From NCBI GenBank assembly GCA_947305805.1, contig CAMZEM010000004.1, positions 1 through 53,074 of the forward strand: a stretch of DNA of 53,074 nt. Direction: 5' to 3'. Origin of the DNA: an uncultured Clostridia bacterium. Its GTDB lineage: Bacteria > Bacillota > Clostridia > Oscillospirales > UBA644. The notes beneath the pieces were generated by a model. That model did no database searches, was not told the origin of the DNA, and worked only from the letters and a program-made list of their open reading frames with translations. Numbering within the stretch: position 1 is the first letter of the stretch; each line of letters opens with the position of its first letter. Shown one piece after another: positions 1 to 6,902 of this stretch. Both the position numbers and the translations under genes were made by a program.

Positions 1-997
1 CCGAACAGAGCATTTCCATAAGTCCGTTAAGAATAACCGCGTTCACGCCCTTTTTCTGATATTCGGGGCGTATCGCAACAAGACCCAGGTCTATCGTTTT
101 CGGATTGTTTACGGTTTTAAGTATTTTTGCAAGCGTTGCGGGAGTCAGCCTTCCGCCGCTCTTTTTTACCGCGTCGCCAATGCCCGGAAAACATAGCCCG
201 AACCCGACAACGTTGTCTTTTTCATCGCAGATAAAAACAAGAAACTCCTTGTTTACTATCAGCAGAAACTGACTTATAAGCTCGTCCTGCGCGGCTTTTT
301 CGATAGGCACCGTGCCGTATAAATCGCGGTAGCATTCTTCGAGACAGTCAAAAAATCCGTCACGGTATTTTTCTATATACGCTTTTTTCGGCAGCGAAGT
401 ATCCGCAACGTGAAGTCCGTTCATTCGCAAAGCCCTCTCGGCAACACGCGCAAGAGTTTCGTTTCTCTTTTCTGGTTTTCTCAGCTCATATTCAACCCAG
501 TCAACGTCTTTTACAAATCCGAGTTTTTCAAGAAGAGCGCCGTAATAGGGGAAATTATACTGTTCTTCAAAAGTTGAATTCTCTTCAAATCCTTCAACGA
601 GCAACCCTTCGCGGTCAAGGTCCGTATAACCCAAAGGACCGCAAACCTCGGTCATCCCGCGTTCTTTTCCCCACGCCTCAGCGGAATCAAACAGAGCTTT
701 TGCAACTTCTTCATCGTCAATGCTGTCAAAACGCGTAAAGCGCATCTGAGCGCATCCGTGTTTTTCGTTGTGCTGTTTCTGAATAATACCCTGTAACCGT
801 CCGACTGTTTTTCCGTCGCGTCTGGCAAGCAGAAAAACTGAATCGGCGTTTTCGTTTATTCCGCCGCTTTTAAGAAGCTTTTTCTCATCTCCGTAAAGAG
901 GGGGTACGAAACAGGGACAGTCTTTGTAAAGTCTGAGCGGAAATTCTATAAATTCCTTTATATCGCGGGGGGACTTAACAACACTAACTTCAATCAT
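1..997 (-). CDS. GNAT-family acetyltransferase-like protein, 3' end outside window
   Basis: The reading frame is open from an ATG at 997 down to base 1, so about 332 residues are visible and the C-terminus is missing. The last visible stretch reads QKKGVNAVILNGLM, which fits the acetyl-CoA binding motif A (Q/R-x-x-G-x-x-A/V) of GNAT acetyltransferases. The region before it (EGFEENSTFEEQYNFPYY) resembles a long clostridial family annotated as N-acetyltransferase (YghO-like). The substrate is not known. The start lies one base after the DegV stop codon, so the gene is probably the last or a late member of the fakA operon. Function beyond acyl transfer cannot be inferred. Confidence 0.75.
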   Translation of the reverse strand, partial: MIEVSVVKSPRDIKEFIEFPLRLYKDCPCFVPPLYGDEKKLLKSGGINENADSVFLLARRDGKTVGRLQGIIQKQHNEKHGCAQMRFTRFDSIDDEEVAKALFDSAEAWGKERGMTEVCGPLGYTDLDREGLLVEGFEENSTFEEQYNFPYYGALLEKLGFVKDVDWVEYELRKPEKRNETLARVAERALRMNGLHVADTSLPKKAYIEKYRDGFFDCLEECYRDLYGTVPIEKAAQDELISQFLLIVNKEFLVFICDEKDNVVGFGLCFPGIGDAVKKSGGRLTPATLAKILKTVNNPKTIDLGLVAIRPEYQKKGVNAVILNGLMEMLCS

Positions 998-998
998 A

Positions 999-1901
999 TC
1001 AGCTCTCCAGAGGTTCGTCGTCGCGTCTCAGGAATGCAAGGCCGTAGCCGGCAAGCCAGGGACCGTTGTGACATCCGCTTACGGGCGACATTATAACCTC
1101 TTCGTGGTTCGTCTCTATTCCGTATTTTCCTTCTATTTCCCTGAGCACTTTAATCATTGAAGGACCTGTGTAAACGTGCCAGAGAAGATAGTCCTTTTTA
1201 TCGCGGTCGCCGATTGTTTCTTTCATTATCTCACACGTGCGCATAAGAGCTTTTTTCGGCGTGCGCACGCTTTCCAGCGCAACTATTTCTCCCTCGTCGG
1301 AAAAATGCACTACGGGGCAGATATTCAGCATCTGACCCATAAATGCCTTGCCGCCTTTCAGTCTGCCGTTGTATATAAGATAGTCAAGCTTTCCGTCAAT
1401 GCCTATAAATACCTGACGTTTCATCATCCACGCAATTTCTTTGAGTATCTGTTCGGAAGTCATTCCCTTTGCCGCATATTCAACCGCTTTTATCGCAAGC
1501 AGTCCTTCTCCGAAACACGTTATTTTCGTATCGACAATGTGTATTTTAATTCTGTCTTCGTATTCGCGGGCAATCAGGCAGATTTTGTTGTATGTGCCTC
1601 CGAGCGCCGACGACAGGGTAAAAACTATCGTTTCGTCATATCCTTCCGCAATCGCTTTTTCAAATGCCGCGCGTATATCTTCCGTATCGGGCAGAGCGGT
1701 GGAGGGAAGGTGGTTTTTCGGATCCTCTATCGTTTCAAGCTGATTGTAAAAATCCACGGGGTCAAGATCGAGACCTTCCTTATACTCTTTGCCGTTAAAA
1801 AGAATATGTATTCTTATTATTTCTATCCCGAGATTTCTGTAACGCTCCGGAGCATATTCTATGCATCCGGTTGAGGTGCACATGATTTTGATTTTTGCCA
1901 T
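999..1901 (-). CDS. fakB: DegV family fatty-acid-binding protein (FakB-type)
   Basis: The 300-residue product matches the DegV family, which binds one fatty acid and presents its carboxylate to FakA for phosphorylation; the acyl phosphate then enters phospholipid synthesis through PlsX/PlsY. The family's N-terminal DST motif is seen as CTSTG, so the usual Asp is replaced. The central TLSSALGGTYN and the C-terminal GPWLAGYGLAF fit the lipid-binding fold. Length is typical (about 280-300). The ATG at 1901 is preceded by AGGA with good spacing. Its presence two genes after fakA supports a working FakA/FakB pair. Which fatty acid it prefers cannot be read from the sequence. Confidence 0.85.
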   Translation of the reverse strand: MAKIKIMCTSTGCIEYAPERYRNLGIEIIRIHILFNGKEYKEGLDLDPVDFYNQLETIEDPKNHLPSTALPDTEDIRAAFEKAIAEGYDETIVFTLSSALGGTYNKICLIAREYEDRIKIHIVDTKITCFGEGLLAIKAVEYAAKGMTSEQILKEIAWMMKRQVFIGIDGKLDYLIYNGRLKGGKAFMGQMLNICPVVHFSDEGEIVALESVRTPKKALMRTCEIMKETIGDRDKKDYLLWHVYTGPSMIKVLREIEGKYGIETNHEEVIMSPVSGCHNGPWLAGYGLAFLRRDDEPLES

Positions 1902-1919
1902 TTTTATTTTCCTGCCCGT

Positions 1920-2234
1920 TTATTCTTCAACTTTAAAAAATGATATTTTCGATCCGTCTTCAACGTTCAGATACACAGTATCTTCCTCTTCGCTGTATGA
2001 ACAGAATTTTACCAGTCTGCCGTTCGTAAGTGTCAGCACTATCGTTTCTCCGTCCATTTTGTACGGGTATGTTTTCGTGCCTTCATTATCCGTAAAGACC
2101 GCTTCTTTGCCGTCAAAAGTAATTGATGTTCCCGTGTCGGGATCTTCATATCTGCCTTTCGGTCCCGAATAGCCGCATGCGCAAACGGTTAACATAATTG
2201 CAGCTATAATTATAATTGCCAGTGTCTTTTTCAT
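1920..2234 (-). CDS. small putative lipoprotein, function unknown
   Basis: The 104-residue protein starts with a Lys-Lys signal peptide and a hydrophobic core ending in LTVCAC, an acceptable lipobox with the lipidated Cys at about residue 20. The mature part (GRYEDPDTGTSITFDGKEAV and following) looks like a small beta-rich domain with repeated Thr/Asp/Gly turns, similar in style to the short DUF-type lipoproteins of Clostridia. It lies between fakA and the DegV gene with short gaps (18-21 bases), so it is co-transcribed with them. I do not recognise a specific family. A GGGGGA ribosome site precedes the ATG at 2234. Confidence 0.7.
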   Translation of the reverse strand: MKKTLAIIIIAAIMLTVCACGYSGPKGRYEDPDTGTSITFDGKEAVFTDNEGTKTYPYKMDGETIVLTLTNGRLVKFCSYSEEEDTVYLNVEDGSKISFFKVEE

Positions 2235-2255
2235 TGTCGGTTTCCCCCTTTTATC

Positions 2256-3887
2256 TCATTCCAGAGCAATCAGATAATCGTATATTTCCTGACCGCCGTT
2301 TTTTACCGTAAGTTCGCAGTCGGGATAAATACCGTTTATCTTTTCCGTTATATAATCAATATCTTCCGCAGTAATGTTTTTGCCTGTGAAAACTGTTATC
2401 AGTTCGCAAAGATCCGTATCCGTATTATCGAGCAGTTTTAGCAGAGCGTTTTCCGCCGTCTTTTCAACCGCAACCATATTCCCGCACGTTCTTGCTATAA
2501 AATCGCCCTTTTTAACGGAAAAACCGCCTATTTCGGCATCCTTTACCGCCTGTGCGACGTCTCCGTCAATAACGCTTTCCGCGGCTCTTTTCGCGCTTTC
2601 TTCAAGTGCGTCCGCATCGGTTATTCCCGGCGTAAGCACCGAAATCGCGCTGTATCCCTGCATGCAGCTTTTCGTTTCTATAACCCGTATATCGCACTCC
2701 GGCATCATCGCCGCTGCCTGTTTTGCAACAAGAAACGAGTTTTTGTGATTTGGCAAAACTATTATCCTGCCGTTTTCACATTTGCGGTATGCTGTAAGAA
2801 AATCTTCCGCGGAAGGACTCTCCCGCATAATAACGGCATCTGCGCCGAGTTCTTCAAAAATCTTTGCGATGCCTTCTCCCGATGCCGCCGCAACAACCGC
2901 ATACGGCTTGTTTTCTTTTTTGCTTTTTACAACCGTTTCTTCGTGTCCGAGCATCATGTTTTCAACCTTTACGGTTAAAAACTCGCCGTAATCCTGCATC
3001 TTTGCAAGTATTCTGCCCGGATAAAACGTATGGACGTGAACTTTTACCGTGTCATCCTGCTTATAAGCCACAACGCTTTCTCCGCCGAGAGCTTCAAGAT
3101 CCGAAAGAACCGTTTTTATATCGAAGCTGTCGGGGTTTACTTTCGCATCGGTAAGTCTCAGCAGAAATTCCGTACAGTATCCGAATTCAAGCACGCTGTC
3201 TCTCCTGAAACGGGAAATATCAACCGCATTTTCCTTCGGACCGCTGCTTAAAACCGCCGAATGCTCCTTGCCTTCAAGAATGTCGCTCATTCCTTCCGCA
3301 ATATACAGATATCCCGCCGCGCCCGAGTCAACAACGTTAGCTTCTTTCAGCGCATCGAGAAGTTCGGGCGTTTTTGCAAGCGACTGTCTCGCTTTTTCAA
3401 CGTGAAAAGAGTAAAAATCCGTAACTGAAGAGCTCTCGTCAAGCATTTGCAGGGCGTATTCCGCGCTTTCGCGAAATACCGTAAGTATCGTTCCTTCAAC
3501 AGGGTGCTGAACTGCGGAATACGACGATTCAATCCCGAGTTCATAAGCTTTTGCCAGCGTCAGAGCATCTGCTTTTTCATGTCCCGCAAGACCCTTGCTG
3601 ATACCTGCGAAAATCTGTGAAAGAATAACGCCGGAATTTCCGCGCGCGCCGAGAAGAGCACCGTTTGCAAAACGGGACGAAATGCCGTCAATACCTGTTT
3701 CGTGGCCACCGAGGCTTATCTCCGCAAGACCGCCTTCCACGGTTTTCATCATATTAGAGCCCGTATCTCCGTCCGAAACGGGAAATACGTTTAATGAGTT
3801 AAGCTCATCCGTATGCGCGGAAAGAACCGCCGCTCCTCCGAGCAGCATTTTCGCATAAAGCTCCCCGTCTATTGTTCGAATATCCAA
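2256..3887 (-). CDS. fakA: fatty acid kinase catalytic subunit FakA (DAK2 domain, YloV)
   Basis: FakA phosphorylates fatty acids held by a FakB (DegV) partner using ATP. The N-terminal DAK2/DhaL kinase domain is shown by NVFPVSDGDTGSNMMKT (about residues 33-49), with the Asp residues that hold the nucleotide-bound Mg ions, and by GARGNSGVILSQIFAG. The middle and C-terminal parts (to residue 543) match the FakA linker and DegV-like domain. Length is normal (about 550). The start is a TTG codon at 3887, preceded by AAAGGG; no better ATG is available in frame. It is the first gene of the operon and is preceded by a palindrome and a two-tier hairpin. Confidence 0.92.
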   Translation of the reverse strand: MDIRTIDGELYAKMLLGGAAVLSAHTDELNSLNVFPVSDGDTGSNMMKTVEGGLAEISLGGHETGIDGISSRFANGALLGARGNSGVILSQIFAGISKGLAGHEKADALTLAKAYELGIESSYSAVQHPVEGTILTVFRESAEYALQMLDESSSVTDFYSFHVEKARQSLAKTPELLDALKEANVVDSGAAGYLYIAEGMSDILEGKEHSAVLSSGPKENAVDISRFRRDSVLEFGYCTEFLLRLTDAKVNPDSFDIKTVLSDLEALGGESVVAYKQDDTVKVHVHTFYPGRILAKMQDYGEFLTVKVENMMLGHEETVVKSKKENKPYAVVAAASGEGIAKIFEELGADAVIMRESPSAEDFLTAYRKCENGRIIVLPNHKNSFLVAKQAAAMMPECDIRVIETKSCMQGYSAISVLTPGITDADALEESAKRAAESVIDGDVAQAVKDAEIGGFSVKKGDFIARTCGNMVAVEKTAENALLKLLDNTDTDLCELITVFTGKNITAEDIDYITEKINGIYPDCELTVKNGGQEIYDYLIALE

Positions 3888-3902
3888 GAAAATGCCCTTT
3901 CC

Positions 3903-3945
3903 GGCAAAGCATTAAACGGACTTTTCCGTTCGGATCCGCTTTGCC
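3903..3945 (-). promoter_or_regulatory. two-tier hairpin in the fakA 5' leader
   Basis: An outer 8-bp stem (GGCAAAGC at 3903-3910 with GCTTTGCC at 3938-3945) encloses an inner 6-bp stem (AACGGA 3915-3920 with TCCGTT 3925-3930). It sits just upstream of the fakA ribosome site and has no T-tract on the minus strand, so it is not a terminator. A role in mRNA stability or translation control is inference. Confidence 0.5.
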
Positions 3946-3956
3946 TTCCGTTATTT

Positions 3957-3980
3957 AACATTTTATTATAATAAAGTGTT
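3957..3980 (-). promoter_or_regulatory. 24-bp palindrome over the likely fakA -10 box
   Basis: AACA at 3957-3960 and TGTT at 3977-3980 flank a perfect 14-bp palindrome (TTTATTATAATAAA, 3962-3975). Eleven of twelve symmetric positions match. The centre contains TATAAT on the minus strand, the best -10 candidate for fakA; no good -35 box is visible at 17 bases. This is the usual geometry of a repressor site, but the regulator is unknown. Confidence 0.5.
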
Positions 3981-4015
3981 ATTCTAAACTGAATCTAAAC
4001 AGAGCAGGTTATCGG

Positions 4016-4423
4016 CTATTCCCCGTCGCACTCATCGCAACCGCATTCGTCGCAATCGCACTCTTCACAGTCACATTCTTCGCAGTCGCAATCTTCGCAT
4101 TCTTCGCAATCACAATCTTCGCAATCGCACTCGTCACAGCCGCACGTCTCTTCCTCTTCCTCAACCTCGAGCACTATTCCGGGGTTTCTGTCGCATGCGT
4201 CCTTTATAACAAGCAGAAGCTTTTTTCCGTATTCGCCCAGATGGTCAACTATATTCCGGGGATTTTTAACCTTAACTTTAATTTCTGGAAGCGATGTTAA
4301 AACGTCAAAAAGAGCGTCAAGATTTTTTCCGTATTTTTCCGGAAAACCTTCCTGAGCGGAGAAAAATTCATGCGCCTGCTGTTTCGTGTAAAGGTCTTTG
4401 CCGTCAATAATAATTTCTATCAT
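4016..4423 (-). CDS. barstar-family ribonuclease inhibitor with Cys/Asp/Glu-rich tail
   Basis: Residues 1-92 match barstar, the inhibitor that plugs the barnase active site in the cytoplasm. The helix-2 signature is seen as YGKNLDALFDVL: D36 and D40 equal barstar D35 and D39 (D39 contacts the barnase active site), while W38 is replaced by F39. Barstar E76 corresponds to D75. Residues 94-135 are a tail of 42 residues made only of Cys (16), Asp, Glu and Gly in CDEC/CEEC/CxC steps; normal barstars end before it. Such a tail could bind metal or form an oxidised cluster, which is inference. The gene lies 14 bases after the ribonuclease gene in the same direction, forming a toxin-antidote pair. Confidence 0.9.
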   Translation of the reverse strand: MIEIIIDGKDLYTKQQAHEFFSAQEGFPEKYGKNLDALFDVLTSLPEIKVKVKNPRNIVDHLGEYGKKLLLVIKDACDRNPGIVLEVEEEEETCGCDECDCEDCDCEECEDCDCEECDCEECDCDECGCDECDGE

Positions 4424-4437
4424 TCCGTTTCCCTCCG

Positions 4438-4986
4438 TTATTCTTCGCCGTAAAGCAGCGTGAACGACTCATAATGGTCGTCCGTATAGTATATCAGTCC
4501 GTCGTTTGAAAAAATAATCCTCTTTTCGCCGCGCGACGACTTTCCCATCGTGTCAATGTCGCATTCGGTATACTTTCTTCCTTTTTTCTCGGGAAGCAAT
4601 CCTTCGTAATTGCCGAAATAATCTCCGCCTATGCACATACTGGGGGCATACGGTTCAAGGCCTCCGCCGTCCCAGCCCAGGTCCCTCGCTTCTTCTTTCG
4701 TTATGAAGTTTGACGGCAGTTTACCGTATGTATGAATATACAGCGCAACGTCGTCCTTAGACGTATACGATCCGTTTTCGTCTATCTGAGCTTCGTTATT
4801 TTCTTCTTTCGGATTTTGTTCCTGCGAAGACTCGTTCGGATCGTCCGCAACAACGGTATTTTCTTCTTCAAGTATTTTTTCAACTTCCTCCAGAATGCCC
4901 GTAACGTCTATCTCCGCGCAGGACGCCAGAAAGGAAAGCGCAATTACGGCAGACAGAAAAAGTGCGATTATTCTCTTTAATCTCAT
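4438..4986 (-). CDS. barnase-like guanyl-preferring ribonuclease made as a lipoprotein
   Basis: This 182-residue protein has a lipoprotein signal (LASC, Cys at 23), an acidic low-complexity linker (about 24-75) and a C-terminal barnase domain (about 76-182). Barnase is an extracellular RNase cutting after G. The match is close: LPSNFITKEEARDLGW, CIGGDYFGNYEGLLPEKKGR and DDHYESF. The catalytic residues are present: K97 (barnase K27), E141 (E73), R152 (R83), R156 (R87), H171 (H102). Barnase R59, a main barstar contact, is Y127 here. The lipobox suggests the enzyme stays on the outer membrane face instead of being freely released. A strong promoter and GGAGG site precede the ATG at 4986. Barstar follows directly. 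Confidence 0.92.
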   Translation of the reverse strand: MRLKRIIALFLSAVIALSFLASCAEIDVTGILEEVEKILEEENTVVADDPNESSQEQNPKEENNEAQIDENGSYTSKDDVALYIHTYGKLPSNFITKEEARDLGWDGGGLEPYAPSMCIGGDYFGNYEGLLPEKKGRKYTECDIDTMGKSSRGEKRIIFSNDGLIYYTDDHYESFTLLYGEE

Positions 4987-5011
4987 TTTAATCCTCCGTT
5001 ATTTTTTTGAC

Positions 5012-5040
5012 ATTATAACACATCTTAACTGAAAATTCAA
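5012..5040 (-). promoter_or_regulatory. sigma-A promoter of the barnase-barstar operon
   Basis: On the minus strand TTGAAT (5035-5040) is followed by a 17-base spacer and TATAAT (5012-5017), with an extended -10 TG. It drives the ribonuclease and inhibitor genes and is divergent from the Asp23 promoter about 100 bases away. Confidence 0.75.
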
Positions 5041-5143
5041 TACTTTTACATAAAACAGGGGATTGACGCGGGCGGTTTTTGTTGCAAAAAACAGTGCAGC
5101 TTTCGTCTTTTTACATATTTTTTTAAAAATATTCAATTTAATA

Positions 5144-5172
5144 GTGACAAAATCAAAAAAATGTGCTATAAT
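5144..5172 (+). promoter_or_regulatory. sigma-A promoter of the asp23-nusB-xseA-ispA operon
   Basis: GTGACA (5144-5149), a 17-base spacer and TATAAT (5167-5172) with an extended -10 (TGC before it). The first gene begins at 5236, and genes follow with tiny gaps or overlaps to 9618. Confidence 0.78.
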
Positions 5173-5235
5173 ATAATTGTCGCAGTATGCATACTGTCAT
5201 TTGAAGAAAACAATACACGAAAGGAACATATCATC

Positions 5236-5595
5236 ATGGAAGAACAAAACAACGGCAGTATTAAAATATCCGAGGAAGTAATAGCTACCATAGCAATAAA
5301 CGCCGCTCTTGAAATCGACGGTGTGGCAAGCGTTATGCAAAAAGTGCTTCCCTCCACAAAAAGCGTTGTCGGCAATATAAAAAACATCCGCAAAGGCGTG
5401 GGACTGCTCAGAACGGAAGAGGGCCTCGAGCTTACGATACAGATAGTTGTAAAGAACGGATATAAAATCCCCGACGTATCCGTTGCGGTTCAGTCAAACG
5501 TTAAAGACACCGTTGCAAATATGACGGGAATTAACGTTATCAAAACAAACGTCATCGTAGCGGGCGTAGTAGAAAAGAAAGCGAAAAAAGACTAA
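5236..5595 (+). CDS. Asp23/Gls24 family envelope stress protein
   Basis: The 119-residue product carries the Asp23/Gls24 domain (ISEEVIATIAINAALEIDGV near the start, then VQSNVKDTVANMTGI). Members are membrane-associated cell-envelope homeostasis proteins in Firmicutes and often lie before nusB. I chose the ATG at 5236 because AAGGAA lies just upstream and homologues start at this point; the in-frame ATG at 5161 overlaps the -10 box of the promoter. The stop codon touches the nusB start with no gap, so the two are translationally coupled. Confidence 0.88.
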   Translation: MEEQNNGSIKISEEVIATIAINAALEIDGVASVMQKVLPSTKSVVGNIKNIRKGVGLLRTEEGLELTIQIVVKNGYKIPDVSVAVQSNVKDTVANMTGINVIKTNVIVAGVVEKKAKKD

Positions 5596-5997
5596 ATGAA
5601 ACGCAGCGAATCCCGCGAAAGCCTCTTTCTTCTTCTTTTTGAGGCATCATTTTCCGAAAAACCCGATCCGCAGAAAATAATAACGCTTTCCGCGGAAAAT
5701 ATGGGGCATGAAACGGACGAATACAGCGAAAAGGCGTTTTCGGATATTCTTTCGAAAATCGAAGAAATCGATAATGAAATAAAGCCGTTTCTCGTCGGAA
5801 GAAAAATCGAACGTCTTTCAAAAACCGCACTTACCGCTATGCGCATTGCGGTTTACGAAATCAACAATTCGGAAGACGTCCCGTCTGCCGTTGCTATCAA
5901 CGAGGCGGTTGAACTCGTTAAAAAATACGACGTGGACAATGCCGCCGCATCGTATATAAACGGAGTTCTCGGCTCTTACGTAAGAAGCCGTGGATAA
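5596..5997 (+). CDS. nusB: transcription antitermination factor NusB
   Basis: NusB binds boxA RNA with NusE/S10 and stops premature termination of rRNA transcription. The 133-residue protein shows the family's N-terminal SRESLFLLLFEA helix, the central LVGRKIERLSKTALTAMRIAVYE and the C-terminal AINEAVELVKKYDVD with AASYINGVLG. Length is normal. It begins directly after the Asp23 stop codon and has no strong ribosome site of its own. It sits upstream of xseA/xseB/ispA, a common clostridial order. Confidence 0.95.
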   Translation: MKRSESRESLFLLLFEASFSEKPDPQKIITLSAENMGHETDEYSEKAFSDILSKIEEIDNEIKPFLVGRKIERLSKTALTAMRIAVYEINNSEDVPSAVAINEAVELVKKYDVDNAAASYINGVLGSYVRSRG

Positions 5998-6901
5998 GAT
6001 TTTCGGCGCGCTCGGAATAGATACGAGCAATTATACGTCGTCAGCCGCGGTCGTAATGACGGACGGAACGTGCAAAAGCGAAAAAAAACTGCTTCCCGTC
6101 CCCGAAGGCGCGGTCGGACTAAGGCAGAGCGATGCCGTTTTTGCTCACGTAAAGCAGTTTTCCGAAGTGCTTTCCCGACTTGAAATCTCAAAAACCGATA
6201 TCCGCGCAATAGGAGTTTCCTCGCGTCCCAGAAACGTTGAGGGCTCTTATATGCCATGCTTTGTATACGGACTTTCCGTTGCGGAGTCGCTCGGCTCTGC
6301 GCTCGGTATTCCCGTATACCGTTTTTCTCATCAGCAGGGACATATTGCCGCTGCGGCGTTTTCTTCGGGCAGCGAAGAGCTTCTTTGTAAACCGTTTATG
6401 TGTCTTCACGCTTCGGGAGGCACTACCGAACTGCTGCGCGTTGACGGCATTGACCGCATTTCCATAGCCGCATCAACGGCGGATATAAGCGTCGGACAGC
6501 TTATAGACCGCGCGGGCGTTATGCTCGGTTTGCCTTTTCCGTCGGGACCGTATCTTGAAAATCTCGCAAAAAACGGCAGTCTCCCCGAAAAACCGAAAAT
6601 TACCGTCAGAGACGGGCAATGTTCGCTTTCGGGATTTGAAAACAAAGCGAAAACTATGCTTGAAAACGGAGTTTCTCCCGAAAATATCGCTCTTTATATC
6701 ATAGAAACAGTTGCGCTTACACTGAAAAAACTGTGCGATTCATACAATCCCGACAATCTTCCCGTCCTTTTTGTCGGCGGCGTTATGTCAAACGAAAGAA
6801 TAAAAACCGTGCTTGACGGCAATAACAGATTTTTTGCCGAACCGCGCTTTTCTTCCGACAATGCATCCGGTGTTGCTCATCTTGCGCTGAGAAAGGCATA
6901 A
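5990..6901 (+). CDS. TsaD/Kae1-like (peptidase M22 family) protein
   Basis: The 303-residue protein belongs to the ASKHA-fold TsaD/Kae1 family, whose main member makes the t6A tRNA modification. It starts with GIDTSNYTSSAAVV and keeps the HxxxH metal motif as HQQGH (about residues 109-113), followed by LHASGGTTELL and a C-terminal FVGGVMSN. It is shorter than true TsaD (about 335) and diverged in several motifs, so I call it a paralogue rather than tsaD. The start is GTG at 5990, overlapping nusB by 8 bases. This paralogue before xseA recurs in Clostridia; its reaction is unknown to me. Confidence 0.75.
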   Translation: MDKIFGALGIDTSNYTSSAAVVMTDGTCKSEKKLLPVPEGAVGLRQSDAVFAHVKQFSEVLSRLEISKTDIRAIGVSSRPRNVEGSYMPCFVYGLSVAESLGSALGIPVYRFSHQQGHIAAAAFSSGSEELLCKPFMCLHASGGTTELLRVDGIDRISIAASTADISVGQLIDRAGVMLGLPFPSGPYLENLAKNGSLPEKPKITVRDGQCSLSGFENKAKTMLENGVSPENIALYIIETVALTLKKLCDSYNPDNLPVLFVGGVMSNERIKTVLDGNNRFFAEPRFSSDNASGVAHLALRKA

Positions 6902-6902
6902 T

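Noticed and set aside
4019..4145. Repeat array that could be read as a CRISPR or minisatellite
   Set aside because: The repeats are in frame and encode the Cys/Asp/Glu tail of barstar; units are irregular and have no spacers.
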